Positions 43,861 through 55,100 of a DNA stretch of 64,000 nt are shown here, piece by piece. The position numbers were made by a program, and so were the translations under genes. Each line of letters begins with the position of its first letter. The stretch's first letter is position 1. The notes below the pieces were generated by a model. It did not search any database. It had not been told where the DNA came from and worked only from the letters and a program-made list of their open reading frames with translations. This stretch comes from Cunninghamia lanceolata (Eukaryota; Streptophyta; Pinopsida; Cupressales; Cupressaceae): contig BSBN01001482.1 in assembly GCA_027924645.1 (NCBI GenBank), positions 12,666,001 to 12,730,000 of the forward strand. The letters are read 5' to 3'.

Positions 43861-46350
43861 ATCGACAATGAAACCTAGAAAAAGAAACAAGATTACTAAA
43901 ATTGTTCTTGAGAACGGGAATGTGTTAAAGGATGAGAGGTAGATTAGTGTTGAAGGGGCAAACTACTTTGAGAAAATCTTGAATGGGGCTAACACTCAAT
44001 TGTCAGAGGGAGAGGAAGTGTTGACCCAACTCCTCAATGTCATACCCAACACCCTATCCCATGAAGAAAATTTGAGTTTGGAAAAGGAGGCCACCAAGGA
44101 AGAAGTGGAAGGTGTTGTCTTCTCTTTAGACCCCTATAAAGCCCTGGGTTCAGATAGTTTCCCTCTGATCTTCTTCCAAACTTACTGGGAGATAATTGAA
44201 AAAGATATTATTGTAGGGGCCAAAGAGTTCTTCAAGAGAGGGAGAGTTCTGAAGGAAATCAATAACACATTTATAGTTCTTATACCCAAGAGGGAAGGAG
44301 CTAACAAGATGTCAGAATTTAGTATTAGCCTATGCAATACCCTATATAAGATTTTTTTGAAGATGTTGGTGTTAAGAATCCAACCCTTATTAGACAAAAT
44401 CATGCACCTTAACCAGAAGGGATTTGTCCCAGGGAGACAAATCACTGATGCCATTATCACCATGAATGTGAACATACATTCCATCTTGATAAGTAATAAA
44501 GAAAGGATGATTTTGAAGTTAGACATATCCAAAGCCTATGATATCATCTCATGGCAGTTCCTTGAAAAAATTCTTTATAGGTTTAGTTTTCAAGAGAACT
44601 CCACTAATATGATGAACAATTTCTATAGTAATCCTACTTACTATGTTGATCAATGGATCCCCTAAAGGGCACTTCAACTCCACTAGAGGCCGAAGGCAGG
44701 GGGACCCTCTCTCTCCCTATCTGTTTATCATTATGGCAGATGTTCTAGGAAGAACTATAGAAGACAATATCATGAAAGGCAAGCTAAATGGGTTCAAGCC
44801 ATCCTCCTCCTTGCATCCATCCTCCCACCAACAATTTGTGGATGATACTATTTTTTTGGGTAAAGCCACTTTAAAGGAAGCTAGATAATGAAAATCCATC
44901 CTCAATAATTTCACCTTGGTTTCAGGCTAGCAAATCAATTTTGAAAAAAGTGGTATTTTCTTCTTCAACACCATCCCTAAGTTGAAGAAACAAATAGCTA
45001 ATGTCCTAAATTGCAAGATTAAAGAAATGCCTGAGACATACCTTGGGATGCCCCTTGTTTTTGAGAAGCTTCCTAAATCCTACTAGAACATATTAATTGA
45101 AAAATGCAAAGAAAACTAGCTACGTGGAAAGGTTCTCTTCTTAGTCATGTTGGTAAACTTCAACTTCTTCAGGCCTCTCTACAAAGCACCCTAGTTTACC
45201 TATTATCCTTATTTAAATTACCAAGGTTTGTAGCTAATAGAATTGAACAAATCCAAAGAAGATTCCTTTGGAGTGGAATTGAGGAGAATGAGAGATTATT
45301 TTTGGTGGCTTGGGATGCAGTCTGCACTCCTAAAAGAAGGGGCAGGCTGGGTGTTAGAAAGATCTCCACCCTCAACAAAGCCTTTTTGGCCAAGGTGGGT
45401 TGGAGACTTATGTCCTCTAACAATGACTCGATGAAAATAATGAAGGCTAAGTATTTAAATAATATTGGAGGACCATCCCTCATGCACAACTAGTTTCTTC
45501 CCTTGGGGTCTTCAATTTGGAGCAACATAGTGAAGGCTAAAAGCACTCTATTGGAGCGTCTTCACTGGATTACCATCCCATTTGTTCGGTAATCAAAAGT
45601 AGCCTACAAAATAAGCTGGGAGAGAAAGTCAACAACTATTGGAGCTTCAATGATGGCAAAGAGACATGGAACTTCAATATGTCTGAGTTTGATTACCTGT
45701 TGAGTACTGTTGCAGATACCTTGTTAAAGATATTGAAAAGCCACAGATTTCATAGGAAATATTTGGAGGACAAATTGATTTGGAAGGAAGATAAATCAGG
45801 TAACTATATGGTCAAGTCTAGGTACAACTACTTGGAAAAGGCAGAATGGTCACCTAGAGGAAAATATGGGATAACAGTTCTATCCCCAAGGTCAAATTTT
45901 TCTGCTAGACTACCAATCGCTATAGAATCCTAATGGTTGATAATCTCGAAAAAAGAGGATTCCAAATGGCAAACAGGTGTGTGCTTTGTGAGGAAACTAA
46001 AGAGAGTGTTGACCATCTAATGTTCCAATGTAGCTATACTTAGAAGGTTAGACAAAAAGTTTTATGCAACTTTCTGCTCACCTGGGTCTGGTAGGGAAAA
46101 TTATTGAAAGTTGGGTTTCTCCCTTCAAGCATCCCCTCATCATGGAATTGTGGTGGAAGTTTGTGTTATATGTCAGATGGGAGATATGGGGAGAAAGAAA
46201 CAATAGGATCTTTAGAGAGGAGAAGAGGAATTGGAAGGTCACTGCTGAAATTATAAAACTAAGAATCACTGAAAATATGAAAGTTTTTGAATTAAGCACT
46301 CCTAATCAAAACCCCTCAGTTTTAGAAAGCATCATAGCTAAGAACTAGGG
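43861..46350 (+). pseudogene. LINE ORF2, reverse transcriptase and zinc domain
   Basis: 43979-44665 contains FSLDPYKALGSDSFPLIFFQ, NNTFIVLIPKREGANKMSEF, GFVPGRQITDAI and LKLDISKAYDIISWQFLEKI. After a frameshift near 44650, GRRQGDPLSPYLFIIMADVL and QQFVDDTIFLGKAT (about 44820-44870) hold the catalytic FVDD box. 45104-45493 is the thumb-like RT C-terminus (LSHVGKLQLLQASL, RRFLWSG). A zf-RVT motif, CVLCEETKESVDHLMFQC, lies near 45975-46030. Numerous stops are present. Confidence 0.85.
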
Positions 46351-46403
46351 GCTAAATGAGAGACTCAACTAGGCTGACCAAGACAAAAAGAATAATAGAA
46401 TAA

Positions 46404-46662
46404 ATGCTAGATGGTCCCCCCGACCTCGGATGGTTCAAACTCAATTTTGACGAAGCGTCTAAAGGGAACCTAGGTCAGGTGGGTGGGCGTGGCCTCATAA
46501 AGGATAGTGAAGGAATGATATTGGGAGCTTATGTCGAGAACCTAGGAATCCAGACCAATAATTTTATGGAGGCTAATGTTGCATACCAAGGTATATGTAT
46601 GGCTTTAGACCATGGTGCCAAGAAGTTGATTGTGGAAGGTGACTCAAAAAATATCATTAATA
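46404..46662 (+). pseudogene. LINE RNase H domain, first part
   Basis: WFKLNFDEASKGNLGQVGGR, NNFMEANVAYQGICMALDHG and KLIVEGDSKNIIN match the type-I RNase H of plant L1 elements (D in NFDEAS, E in FMEAN, D in EGDS). It is split after IIN by copy D and resumes at 50171 as LLSKAIPNWSLKDLI. The join IIN-M-LLSKA is restored exactly if copy D and one AATA are removed. Confidence 0.85.
46659..46662. repeat. Target site duplication of copy D, left (AATA)
   Basis: AATA recurs at 50167-50170 directly outside the right TIR. Excision restores ATC ATT AAT ATG CTA CTA TCC in the LINE RNase H frame. Confidence 0.9.
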
Positions 46663-46745
46663 GGGTGCTCGTGCAAAAAGTTGGGGGCCCAAAAAGTGGC
46701 CAACTTTTTTTAAAAAAAAATTAAGCCATAATGCAAGCGTGTTAT

Positions 46746-47027
46746 GCTCTGCTATTAAAAAAAACTATTGTTAAAGCTTATCATTCACACAAATACAGAT
46801 GTTCATATTATAGAAGACTGAATTATATTAGAATATTAGAGATCCCTTAGAAAAATGTAATAACAAAACTGCTTTGTCTTATGTTAGGTTGTTAAACCCA
46901 TCATTTTTGACACTCTTCTCTTAATAAAATAAGAGGAATAAGCATTGAAGGTAGAGAATTTGATCTTACTAGTTTGCATATTGGTCGGTTTATATTCCAT
47001 GACTTCATTTTCATTGAATAAAAGGGT
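46746..47027 (-). other. Probable 3' part of the captured B3 gene
   Basis: AT-rich sequence between the left end of copy D and the last captured exon. Read leftward it follows the B3-gene stop and could be its untranslated region. No coding signal and no homology to other parts of the window was seen. Confidence 0.35.
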
Positions 47028-47535
47028 TCATCTGATTTGAAATAAGGGGTAGAGTTCACTATCATGTGCATTTCTATATGAGAGGGTCCATAATGTCCAG
47101 GATTCTTCCAAGAATGGCCTGCAACAAAAATAAGTTTTTGTTATACCAATCCTCCTGGTAAAGCTACAATTCAAATGCCTGCTTTGAAAGTTGAAATAAA
47201 TTAAATTAGACTTACAATTTTGTTTTTCTTCCATTGCTTCAACATCATTGTTGTTTTCCCCATCAGAAACTAATTCATTCAACAACTTGCTACCCATTGG
47301 TTGACTTAAAGTGTATACTCTATTAGAAGAAGGGCATCTTTTATCTGTATCAATGTTGGTATTCATAAACTGAAGAGCATTGATATTTTTCACACACCCT
47401 ATTCTTTGAAATATCTTAACCTTAAATTATGACTTGGATATGTGCTTGAACACAACAAAATCTCCAATCTCCAGCCCATGATGATTCACAAAATTTTCCC
47501 AACCCTGCCTAAATTCTAGTTTATTTATGGTACCC
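47028..47535 (-). pseudogene. Captured B3-domain transcription factor gene fragment
   Basis: Read leftward, about 47535-47210 encodes GTINKLEFRQGWENFVNHHG, LEIGDFVVFKHISKS, a TAA, then FKVKIFQRIGCVK. This is the C-terminal half of a plant B3 DNA-binding domain (GW..FV...L..GD..VF......F.V.IF). It continues NINALQFMNTNIDTDKRCPS to EEMEEKQN-like EAMEEKQN, then a GTAAGT donor (47210) and a TTGCAG acceptor (47119) bound a 90-nt intron; the next exon reads GPFLEESWTLWTLSYRN and ends at 47028. The N-terminal half of the domain is missing: the telomere-like array begins there. One in-frame stop. B3 proteins are plant nuclear transcription factors, not transposon proteins, so this is host sequence carried by copy D. 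Confidence 0.75.
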
Positions 47536-49310
47536 CCTAATTGTACATCCCTAAACCCTAAACCCTAATCTCTAATCCCCAAACCATAAACCCTAATCTC
47601 TAATTATAATTTATGGTACCCTAATCTCTCAACCATAAACCCTAATCCCTTATCCCTAAACCATAAACCCTATACCTAAAGCCTCAACCCTCAACACTTA
47701 AAACTTAAATCCTAAACCCTGTCCCTAAACCCTCAACCCTCAACACTATACCTTAAACCCTAATCCATCAACCCCCAAGCTTTAAAGCCTCAAACCTTAT
47801 CCACCCATCTCCTTCCCTATCTACTTCACCCCATCTCTCCCCTATCTCTCAACCTTTAGCTATCTAGGTCTCTCTTATCCCTAAAGCCTCAACCCTCAAC
47901 CCTTAAACCTTAAATCCTAAACCCTATCCCTAAACCGTCAAGCCTTGACATTGTACCTTAAACCCTAATCCCTTATCCTGAAACCCTAAACCCTATCCCT
48001 AAAGCCTCAACCCTCAACCCTTAAACCTTAAATACTAAAACCTATCCCTAAACTCTCAACCCTTGACAATATACCTTAAACCCTAATCCCTCAACCCTTA
48101 AACCTTAAATCCTAAACCCTATCCCTAAACCCTCAACCCTCGACACTATACTTTAAACCCTAATCCTTTATCTCTATACCCTAAACCCTTATCCCTAAAG
48201 CCTCAACCCTCAACCCTTAAACCTAAATCCTAAACCCTCAAGCCTTGATACTATACCTTAAACCCTAATCCATTATCCCTAAACCCTAAACCCTATTCTA
48301 AAGCCTCAACCCTTAAACCTTAAATCCTAAAACCTATCCCTAAACCCTCAACCCTCGACACTATACCTTAAACCCTAATCCCTTATCCCTAAATCCTCAA
48401 CCTTAAACCCTAATCCCTCAACCCTAAACCCTATCCCTAATCCCTCTACCCTCAACGCTCTACCTTAACCCTAATCCCTTGACCCTCAACTCTAAATGTT
48501 ATCCCTAAAGCTTTAACTCTAATCCCTTAAGGTCCTAAAACCTAGTTCCTTATCCCTAAACTCTAAACCCTATCCCTAAACCCTCAACCCTTAACCCTCA
48601 ACCTTAAACCTTAATCCCTCAACCCTAAACCTTAATCCCTCAACCCTCAACCCTAATTCCTTATCCCTAAACCCTAAACCCTAAATTCTATCCCTATTCC
48701 TAAACCCTCAACCCTCAACACTATACCTTAAACCCTAATCCCTTATCCCTAAGCCCTCAACTCTAAACCCTAATCCCTCAACCCTAAACCTTCAACCCCA
48801 AACCCTATCCCTAATCCCTCTACCCTCAACACTCTATGTTAACCCTAATCCATCGACCATTAACCCTAATCCCTCAACCCTAAACCCTAATCCCTCAACC
48901 CTCAACCCTAATCCCTCAATCCTAAATGCTATGGACCTAAAGCCTCAACCCTAAACCCTAATCTCTTATCCCTAAACTAATCCCTCTTGACCTTACACTC
49001 TCAACCCTTAAACCCTAAACCCTTGACCCTTAAACCCTAAACCCTTAAACCCTCAACCCTTATCCACCCCTCTCCTCCCCTATCTGTCTCACCCCCATCT
49101 CTACCCTCCTCTACCCTTGACACTATACCTTAAACCCTAATCCCTTAACCCTCATCCCTAAAGCCTCAACCCTTAACCCTTAAACCTCAACCCTCAACCC
49201 TCTACCCTCTACCCTCAACCTATTACTTAATCCCTAATCCCTCAACCCTTAGCCCTATACCTTAAACCTTAAACCCAAAAACCTCAACCATCAACCCTAA
49301 AAACCCTACG
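47536..49310. repeat. Degenerate telomere-like satellite in copy D
   Basis: About 1.8 kb of CCCTAAA, CCCTCAA, CCCTAAT and CCTTAAA heptamers, the same mixture as 20640-25970, including the shared phrase 'cactataccttaaaccctaa' many times. The long 800-bp unit is not evident here; a unit of about 120 bp is suggested at 47880-48400. Two interruptions with CCACCCCATCTCT-type text occur near 47800 and 49070. Confidence 0.9.
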
Positions 49311-49344
49311 GGCTCAGGTCCATATATACCCTAAACCCAAAACC

Positions 49345-49565
49345 CTTACATACATACATACATACATATAGGCATACCCACATACATACATACATACAAA
49401 TGTATGCATATATATATATACATACATACAACCATACATACATACATACATACAAGCATACATACATACATACATACATACATAAAAGTATACATACATA
49501 CATACATATAGGCATACATACATATATACATACATACATACATACAAGCATACATACACACATGC
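49345..49565. repeat. (ACAT)n microsatellite
   Basis: About 220 bp of near-perfect ACAT/CATA tetramer repeats with scattered GGC and AAG interruptions. It lies at the border between the telomere-like array and the right subterminal region of copy D. Tyr/Val/Cys/Met-rich frames through it are artefacts. Confidence 0.95.
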
Positions 49566-50134
49566 TTAATAACCTTGAACATAAAACATTCCAAGGGAGA
49601 CAAAACGCGAGCACGTTATAATGCACTTGTGTTATGTCAAACATGACAAACATCGGGCAAACTTTTGTGAAAAGGGAAAAAATGCAAAACAAAACATAAC
49701 GCGAGCGCGTTATATTTTTCTTTGGGAATCCCAAGCCTTAGGCTTGGGATTTGCTTTAGATTTCCAACCCAAAGGCTTGGAGTGGCTTGGAGTGCCTTCC
49801 CAATGTCCAAAGACGTTTTTTTTACATATTCTATAGGATTTCACATAATTTCATTTGTGCTAACCCTCAGATTTGCACGTGTTTCAAGGTCAAACAAATC
49901 AAACACCTAGGTAATGTTAGGCTTTCTCTTAGCTATTTAACGATGTAATTTTTTTCACATTTTGACAATGTTAAGCCTTTCATCATTAATTTCTTTTGTT
50001 TGTGTCTTTTTTTGGGTAAAACCCAATGTTTGGTGTTTTCTTCATTGTAAAATTGAGTGTAACTATGCTCAATTTCTCATCCAAGGCCAGCATTTCCTGA
50101 TTTTAGAAAAAAAAAAAGTGGCCACTTAAGACCC
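49566..50134. other. Right subterminal region of copy D with CpG palindromes
   Basis: Collinear with 25975-26982 of copy B: 'ttgaacataaaa', palindromes AACGCGAGCACGTTATAATG (49605) and ATAACGCGAGCGCGTTATAT (49698), then GGGAATCCCAAGCCTTAGGC and 'gtgctaaccctcagatttgc'. About 450 bp present in copy B are missing after 50050. No gene. Confidence 0.85.
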
Positions 50135-50166
50135 CTTTTTGGCCCCCCATCTTCTTTCACTTACCC
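50135..50166 (-). repeat. Right terminal inverted repeat of copy D
   Basis: Ends ATCTTCTTTCACTTACCC; the reverse complement GGGTAAGTGAAAGAAGATGG differs from the copy B TIR at one base (A for C at position 10). Confidence 0.95.
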
Positions 50167-50448
50167 AATATGCTACTATCCAAAGCCATTCCCAATTGGT
50201 CCCTCAAGGACCTAATTGAATTAAGCAAGATTAAGTTGTATACCTTGGAGAAAGTAGAAATCTGACACACTTATAGACAAGGAAATGGAAAAGTTGACAC
50301 CTTAGAAAACATAGGAACTAAGATTAAAGATATTCTTAGCTAATAATTTAGTGAGGTCATTCCTGACCTATTCAAAACCATCATCAATAATGAAGGGAGT
50401 AATCCTACCTAAGGCAATGAATGTCCCAACAATGAAGGGGACTAAACA
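50167..50448 (+). pseudogene. LINE RNase H, second part, and LINE 3' region
   Basis: After the AATA duplication (50167-50170) the frame reads LLSKAIPNWSLKDLIELSKI, LYTLEKVEI and HTYRQGNGKVDTLENIG. This is the end of the L1 RNase H (R..N..AD.LAN). A loosely coding tail follows to 50448, where gypsy-2 begins. Confidence 0.75.
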
Positions 50449-53400
50449 TGTAACATCCATGTTCTTAAAACATGGTAAAACTCAAAAAATTTACCATAGA
50501 GTAATTTAACAAGATAAAAATGAGATAGAGAAAAATTTTCTTCTTATTTAACTCATAAACCAATATCAATAATTACAAGATTTTTCCTTTACAAAGAACA
50601 ATATATCATGAAGTCTTTCTCAAAGACATAGTTTACAATGTAAATCAATTACATAGACAAATTGAATAAAAACTGCTACTAAATATCTGACATCTTTATC
50701 ACAAGTCCTAGCATATCTTCTACTTGGAGAGAGAGAGTATCTTTCCAGTGATTTACCTCCATCCACAGACCGGCGGTCTCCCACATTTCTTCCACATAGG
50801 AAATGGCCCTACCCTTCACAACAGATATAGACTAAAGGTGACCAATGGTAATTTACCTATCCCGAGTACATAGTGTTGTATCCTACTCAACTCTATCAAC
50901 CATACAACCCTGGATACCCTCTATCTAAGTATGATTCCGATAGGATGAGCAATCCAGAAACAATGAACTGACAATGCATGCAAAAAATAAATGCATTACT
51001 TTGGCCAAAGTTTTTATTTTCAATATCATTCATAATGAATGTCATCATTGTGTTCACCCACCCCTACTCGACTTGGATACTATCGTATTCTGCAGTTTAT
51101 CCTTATCAACTATGTTTATACAATAGCTAAATCATTTTAACATGATAATAGTTTTTCTAGACTTTAGACAAATCTATGTCTTATCTAATCATTTGATTTC
51201 AATTTGACTCTATGTTTTACATGATAACCCATGAATAAAATGACATTTCAGATTATCCGAAGCTCATATCTATGAGACTAGGTTAATAAACAACCCATAG
51301 TTTGACTATAATGAAATTTAAGCATACTATCGTTCTATAATAGGTATTACTCCTCATACGAAAAGTATAAATATTCTCGACTACCCATATGTGATGACAT
51401 CAATCGTCACAACACATATATGAAGTTGAATATGAATCCAATCAAGATCTCATCTAATTAAACTTAATTTAATCTCATCATAATGGTTTGCTACAAAGTT
51501 ATTCTTATTTACATAATACATAATAAGGATAGTCCTATGATCTTCAATGTCTCTATTACGATATTTGCATTGAATTATCACTTGATTTATAAAAGGTGGC
51601 TTCCTAAGCTTGGAGAGATTTTCTAAGTTTCCTTTAGAAATGAAACCATAATAGACATTTATAAATTTATCAAGAAATGGTTTTATATTACCAATATCCT
51701 ACCTCAAGGGTTTTGCCTTCCTACTCATCTACGTTGAAACCTATCATAGTTCTTCGTGACACTAATATGTATGCAAGAGTGGTTTAAATATCTTATAAGC
51801 AAACTCTCAGCCTACCTCAATATCATACTTTCTCATTATATCGACTGTATTTTCTATTAAACTGACAAATTTGAAAAGAGACCCTCTACGGGTATAAAGG
51901 AATACAATGATCAATGATTCATCTCAACAGCTATATCATTTAGCTATCAGACTTTGACATAATGCTAAAACATTTGACTCAAAATATATATCCTTTATAT
52001 GCGTCGACTAGCCAACTATAATGGCGATAACAATCATTTCAAAAAGTTTAACACATATTGAAAAATAATCATTATACAATTTGCAGCTATGAATCGATCA
52101 TCATAGGCAAACTAAAGATAATATTGGCTCTCCTATATGAGTCTACAAGGAATGATAAGAACATGACAATTCAGTTGTTTTCATTACACAGACATAAGTG
52201 TTACCTGGCGATGGCTCAATGAGTTATTTGTTGTAGAGTCTATTGACTAGTTCAACCTTTTTGATGTTGCCTTCCTCTCTGTGTTATGGCCAGCTCTTGC
52301 TATCTTCTCACAATGATCTCCCTCTATTTTCACTCTCCCATACCCTAATTCCTATATGCTTTCCCCATAATGGGTCATCAGGTATAATGACTCTTCAATG
52401 CTCATAATGAATCAGTTTCTACCACCCTTATTCGTTTTACAACCGATCCCAATTAATCAGCAGAGATTAACACCTATTTTTGTTAAGACACAGAATGTGG
52501 AAAAGTTCATCAAGCATAACAATAATACCACGTCCCCTCTTAAAAGAGGTCGACACAAGAATAACAGTCGATGATCATTTTTTATTGATCACTTAAGTGA
52601 TCCAAATCCCATCACATGAATTAATGTGGGTGTTATAATTAATATACCCAAGGTTATTCAATGGATAAGTTTTATTAAATAGCATGAGGTATTATCCTCA
52701 TTTGGTTTATAAATATATCTATTTGCTTATATCAAATAAGGCTTACGTAACATCGATCGCATTCGACGGTTATGATTTAATCAATAAGAATAATAGCAAT
52801 AAAATAATGATTTATGGATTTTATGAATGGGTCGAGTTAACCTGCCCATCACATTCCTTAACTAAGAACACATCAATCCAACTTGATGGAATTCACTTTG
52901 ACGTTCAAGGATCGACAAATAAACACTAAGTGACCCAAAAATAAAAACACCACCCATTACGATAATTATGTCGTAACTTTTACGTTAGACGTAAATGGTC
53001 TTGATTCATGTTCAAATGACATCCTTAACATTACTTACAACTTTATACGACTTACTATGACTTAGAAAGATTTGTAAATAATATTGACTACCTGTCGATT
53101 ATGTTCAAAAGCAAACTAACAAGGCAAGACTTACCTCTTACAACACATTGGTTCACATTTTTGTTAAACACTTATACTCGATTTGGCAAATAAACCACTC
53201 GCAACTTGAGGTCTATATCTCTCTCCTCAAAAGATACTCTCTCTCTCTCTTCTCTGAGAGTCATCTGAGAATCTGTATTCATGTTTCAACTTGTAACCAA
53301 ACAATATATATGATCAATGCATCATTATTCAAATAATTCAAATAATAAATCAAATCTCATAATGCAATTATTAAATCGATAATAACATAATCTTTTCTAT

Positions 53401-53526
53401 AATTTCATGAATGACATTCAATATAATCCATGTCTTTCCTTGTCATTAATCTAATCATCATAATAAATTTACTTATGTCCAAGTAAAAGTAAAAAGTATA
53501 GCAAGGCAAAAATTGGGGATGTAACA
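50449..53526 (-). repeat. 3' LTR of gypsy-2 (about 3.08 kb)
   Basis: The ends are inverted to each other: TGTAACATCC at 50449 and GGATGTAACA at 53517-53526. The first 2.2 kb aligns with 58661-60876 at high similarity, with differences mostly C/T. The last 870 bp has no partner in the window because the 5' LTR is interrupted. It is long for a gypsy LTR. No coding content is recognised. Confidence 0.9.
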
Positions 53527-53545
53527 TATCCTTCCCCTAAAGATT
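53527..53545 (-). other. Polypurine tract of gypsy-2
   Basis: On the minus strand, GAATCTTTAGGGGAAGGATA abuts the 3' LTR start TGTTACATCC. This is the expected place for the plus-strand primer. Confidence 0.75.
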
Positions 53546-53619
53546 CATCAACCCCAATGATATAAAGTATCAAAAAGTAACTAAAAAGCAAGTTCATTGT
53601 TTTCAACTGATAACAACAT

Positions 53620-55100
53620 TAAATAAATGAGGAAATTTTTGATAAAATTCATGGTAATCCTCCCATGTAGCATGTTCCTCAGCATGTTGGTCCCATTGGA
53701 CCTTGCATTGCAAGACCTCTATGTTACGCAAGCAGAGCTTGCGTGTTTCTAACACATTGAGTGGCTTGATCATGACCACCCCTAGATCTTACATCTATAA
53801 ATAATTCCAATTCAAAATATGGTTATCACCTGCAACATATTTCTTCAAATAAGACACATGAAAAACATTGTGCATTCTAGACAAGGCCGGTGGTAGAGCA
53901 ATTATGTAGGCAACCAGATTGACTACTTCAAGCACTTCAAAGGGTCCCACATATTGAGGGGCTAGCTTAGAAGACTTCCCAAACTTAATAGAACTTTTCT
54001 GATGTTTGACCCTCAAAAGAACTTTTTATCCAATAGATAATTGCCTCAGAACACGCTTTACATCCGCATAGCTCTTTTGCCTATCATTGGCTTCTACCAA
54101 TCTTTTTCTGATCAGCTTTACTTTCTCTTCCATTTCATCTAGCATTTTTGGTCTGATGCTAATCCTATCTTCTAGCTTATCCCAGCTTATAGGAGTTTGA
54201 CATCTTCTTCCATACAATGCTTTGAATGGTGCCATCTTAATAGCAGAATGATAGGAATTGTTGTAAGCAAATTCCACAAGTGGTAAGTATTCTTCCCACT
54301 TATATTATTGATCCATGCAATACATTCGCAACAAATCTTCTAAAACCTAGTTTACTCTCTCAGTTTTCCCATCGGTTTCAGGATGGTAAGTTGTACTCAC
54401 ATTGAGTTTAGTCCCTAGCACAGAAAACAAAGTTTGCCAAAACCTTGACGTTACACACGCATCTCTATTCGAGATAATCTTTTCAAGGAAGCTATACAAT
54501 CTGAACACCTCTTACACAAATTTGCAAGCTAACACTGGTACTCCATCAATCAAATTCCCTGGTATAAAATGAGCTACCTTTGTGAGTTTATCAACCACAA
54601 CTAAAATGGCATCATGTCTATTCCTTGACATAGGAAGACCTTGTACAAAATCCATACTAATAACTTGCCATTTCCACTCTAGCACATCATGGGGGTACAA
54701 CAATCTTGCAGGGTGTTGATGCTCTTCTTTTACCCTCTAACATTCTAAATAGCTTGTCACTCCTGGATGTCCCAAATATGGTGCAGCATGAACTTCTTTC
54801 CATACTAGATCCCTTAGGCCAGCTGAATCAAGAACATACATTCTACCCATGTACCTCAATAGTCCATCAGACTCTATTAGAAAACCATCATATCTTGGAT
54901 CTCTAGGATTATCTTTTAGAGCCTGTTTAATCTTCTCATAATACTCATCACTAGACAAATTTTGTAACACCAAATCCTTAAAATTTCCACGAATAGAAAT
55001 AATAGAAGCTATATGTCTTCTACGACTCAAAGCATCGGCTACTCTATTCTCTTTTCCTTTGATGTAGCTTATTTCAAAATCATAGTTAGATATCAATTCT
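53620..55100 (-). pseudogene. Gypsy-2 integrase and chromodomain-like C-terminus
   Basis: Read leftward: end of RNase H and linker (YDFEISYIKGKENRVADALS, 55096), an H2C2 region with VWKEVHAAPYLGHPGVT, then the core starting [20 protein letters not shown] with [16 protein letters not shown] gap with stops at 54290-54510 covers the second Asp region. Then MEFAYNNSYHSAIKMAPFKA, LYGRRCQTPISWDKLEDR and the tail KLAPQYVGPFEVLEVVNLVA, MHNVFHVSYLKKYVAGDNH. After a stop the final part (about 53780-53630) reads KVQWDQHAEEHATWEDYHEF, the W-x6-ATWE pattern of chromovirus C-terminal domains. Confidence 0.85.

Larger units (their letters stand above)
46663..50166. mobile_element. Copy D: 3.5 kb non-autonomous TIR element with captured gene
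   Basis: A 3,504-bp unit with a 4-bp duplication inside the LINE. The right TIR matches copy B at 31 of 32 positions; the left (GGGTGCTCGTGCAAAAAGTT...) is the same repeat with small changes. Inside are a trace of the CpG palindrome (46720-46745), a piece of a B3-domain gene (47535-47028, minus), a telomere-like array, an (ACAT)n microsatellite, two CpG palindromes and the copy B right subterminal region. Neither the transposase nor the accessory gene is present, so mobility would depend on a relative. Confidence 0.9.
41220..50448 (+). mobile_element. L1-type LINE, decayed, split by copy D
   Basis: ORF1 (DUF4283-like), then ORF2 with endonuclease, reverse transcriptase, zf-RVT and RNase H parts in the order of plant L1 elements. 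Copy D (46663-50166) sits in the RNase H domain. Without it the LINE is about 5.7 kb. The 5' limit is set where chromovirus homology ends; the 3' end, including any poly-A tail, is cut by gypsy-2 at 50449. All frames carry stops. Confidence 0.85.

Noticed and set aside
49306..49734. Open frames rich in Met, Tyr, Val and Cys, up to 142 codons
   Set aside because: They are the translated (ACAT)n microsatellite with short non-repeat ends.
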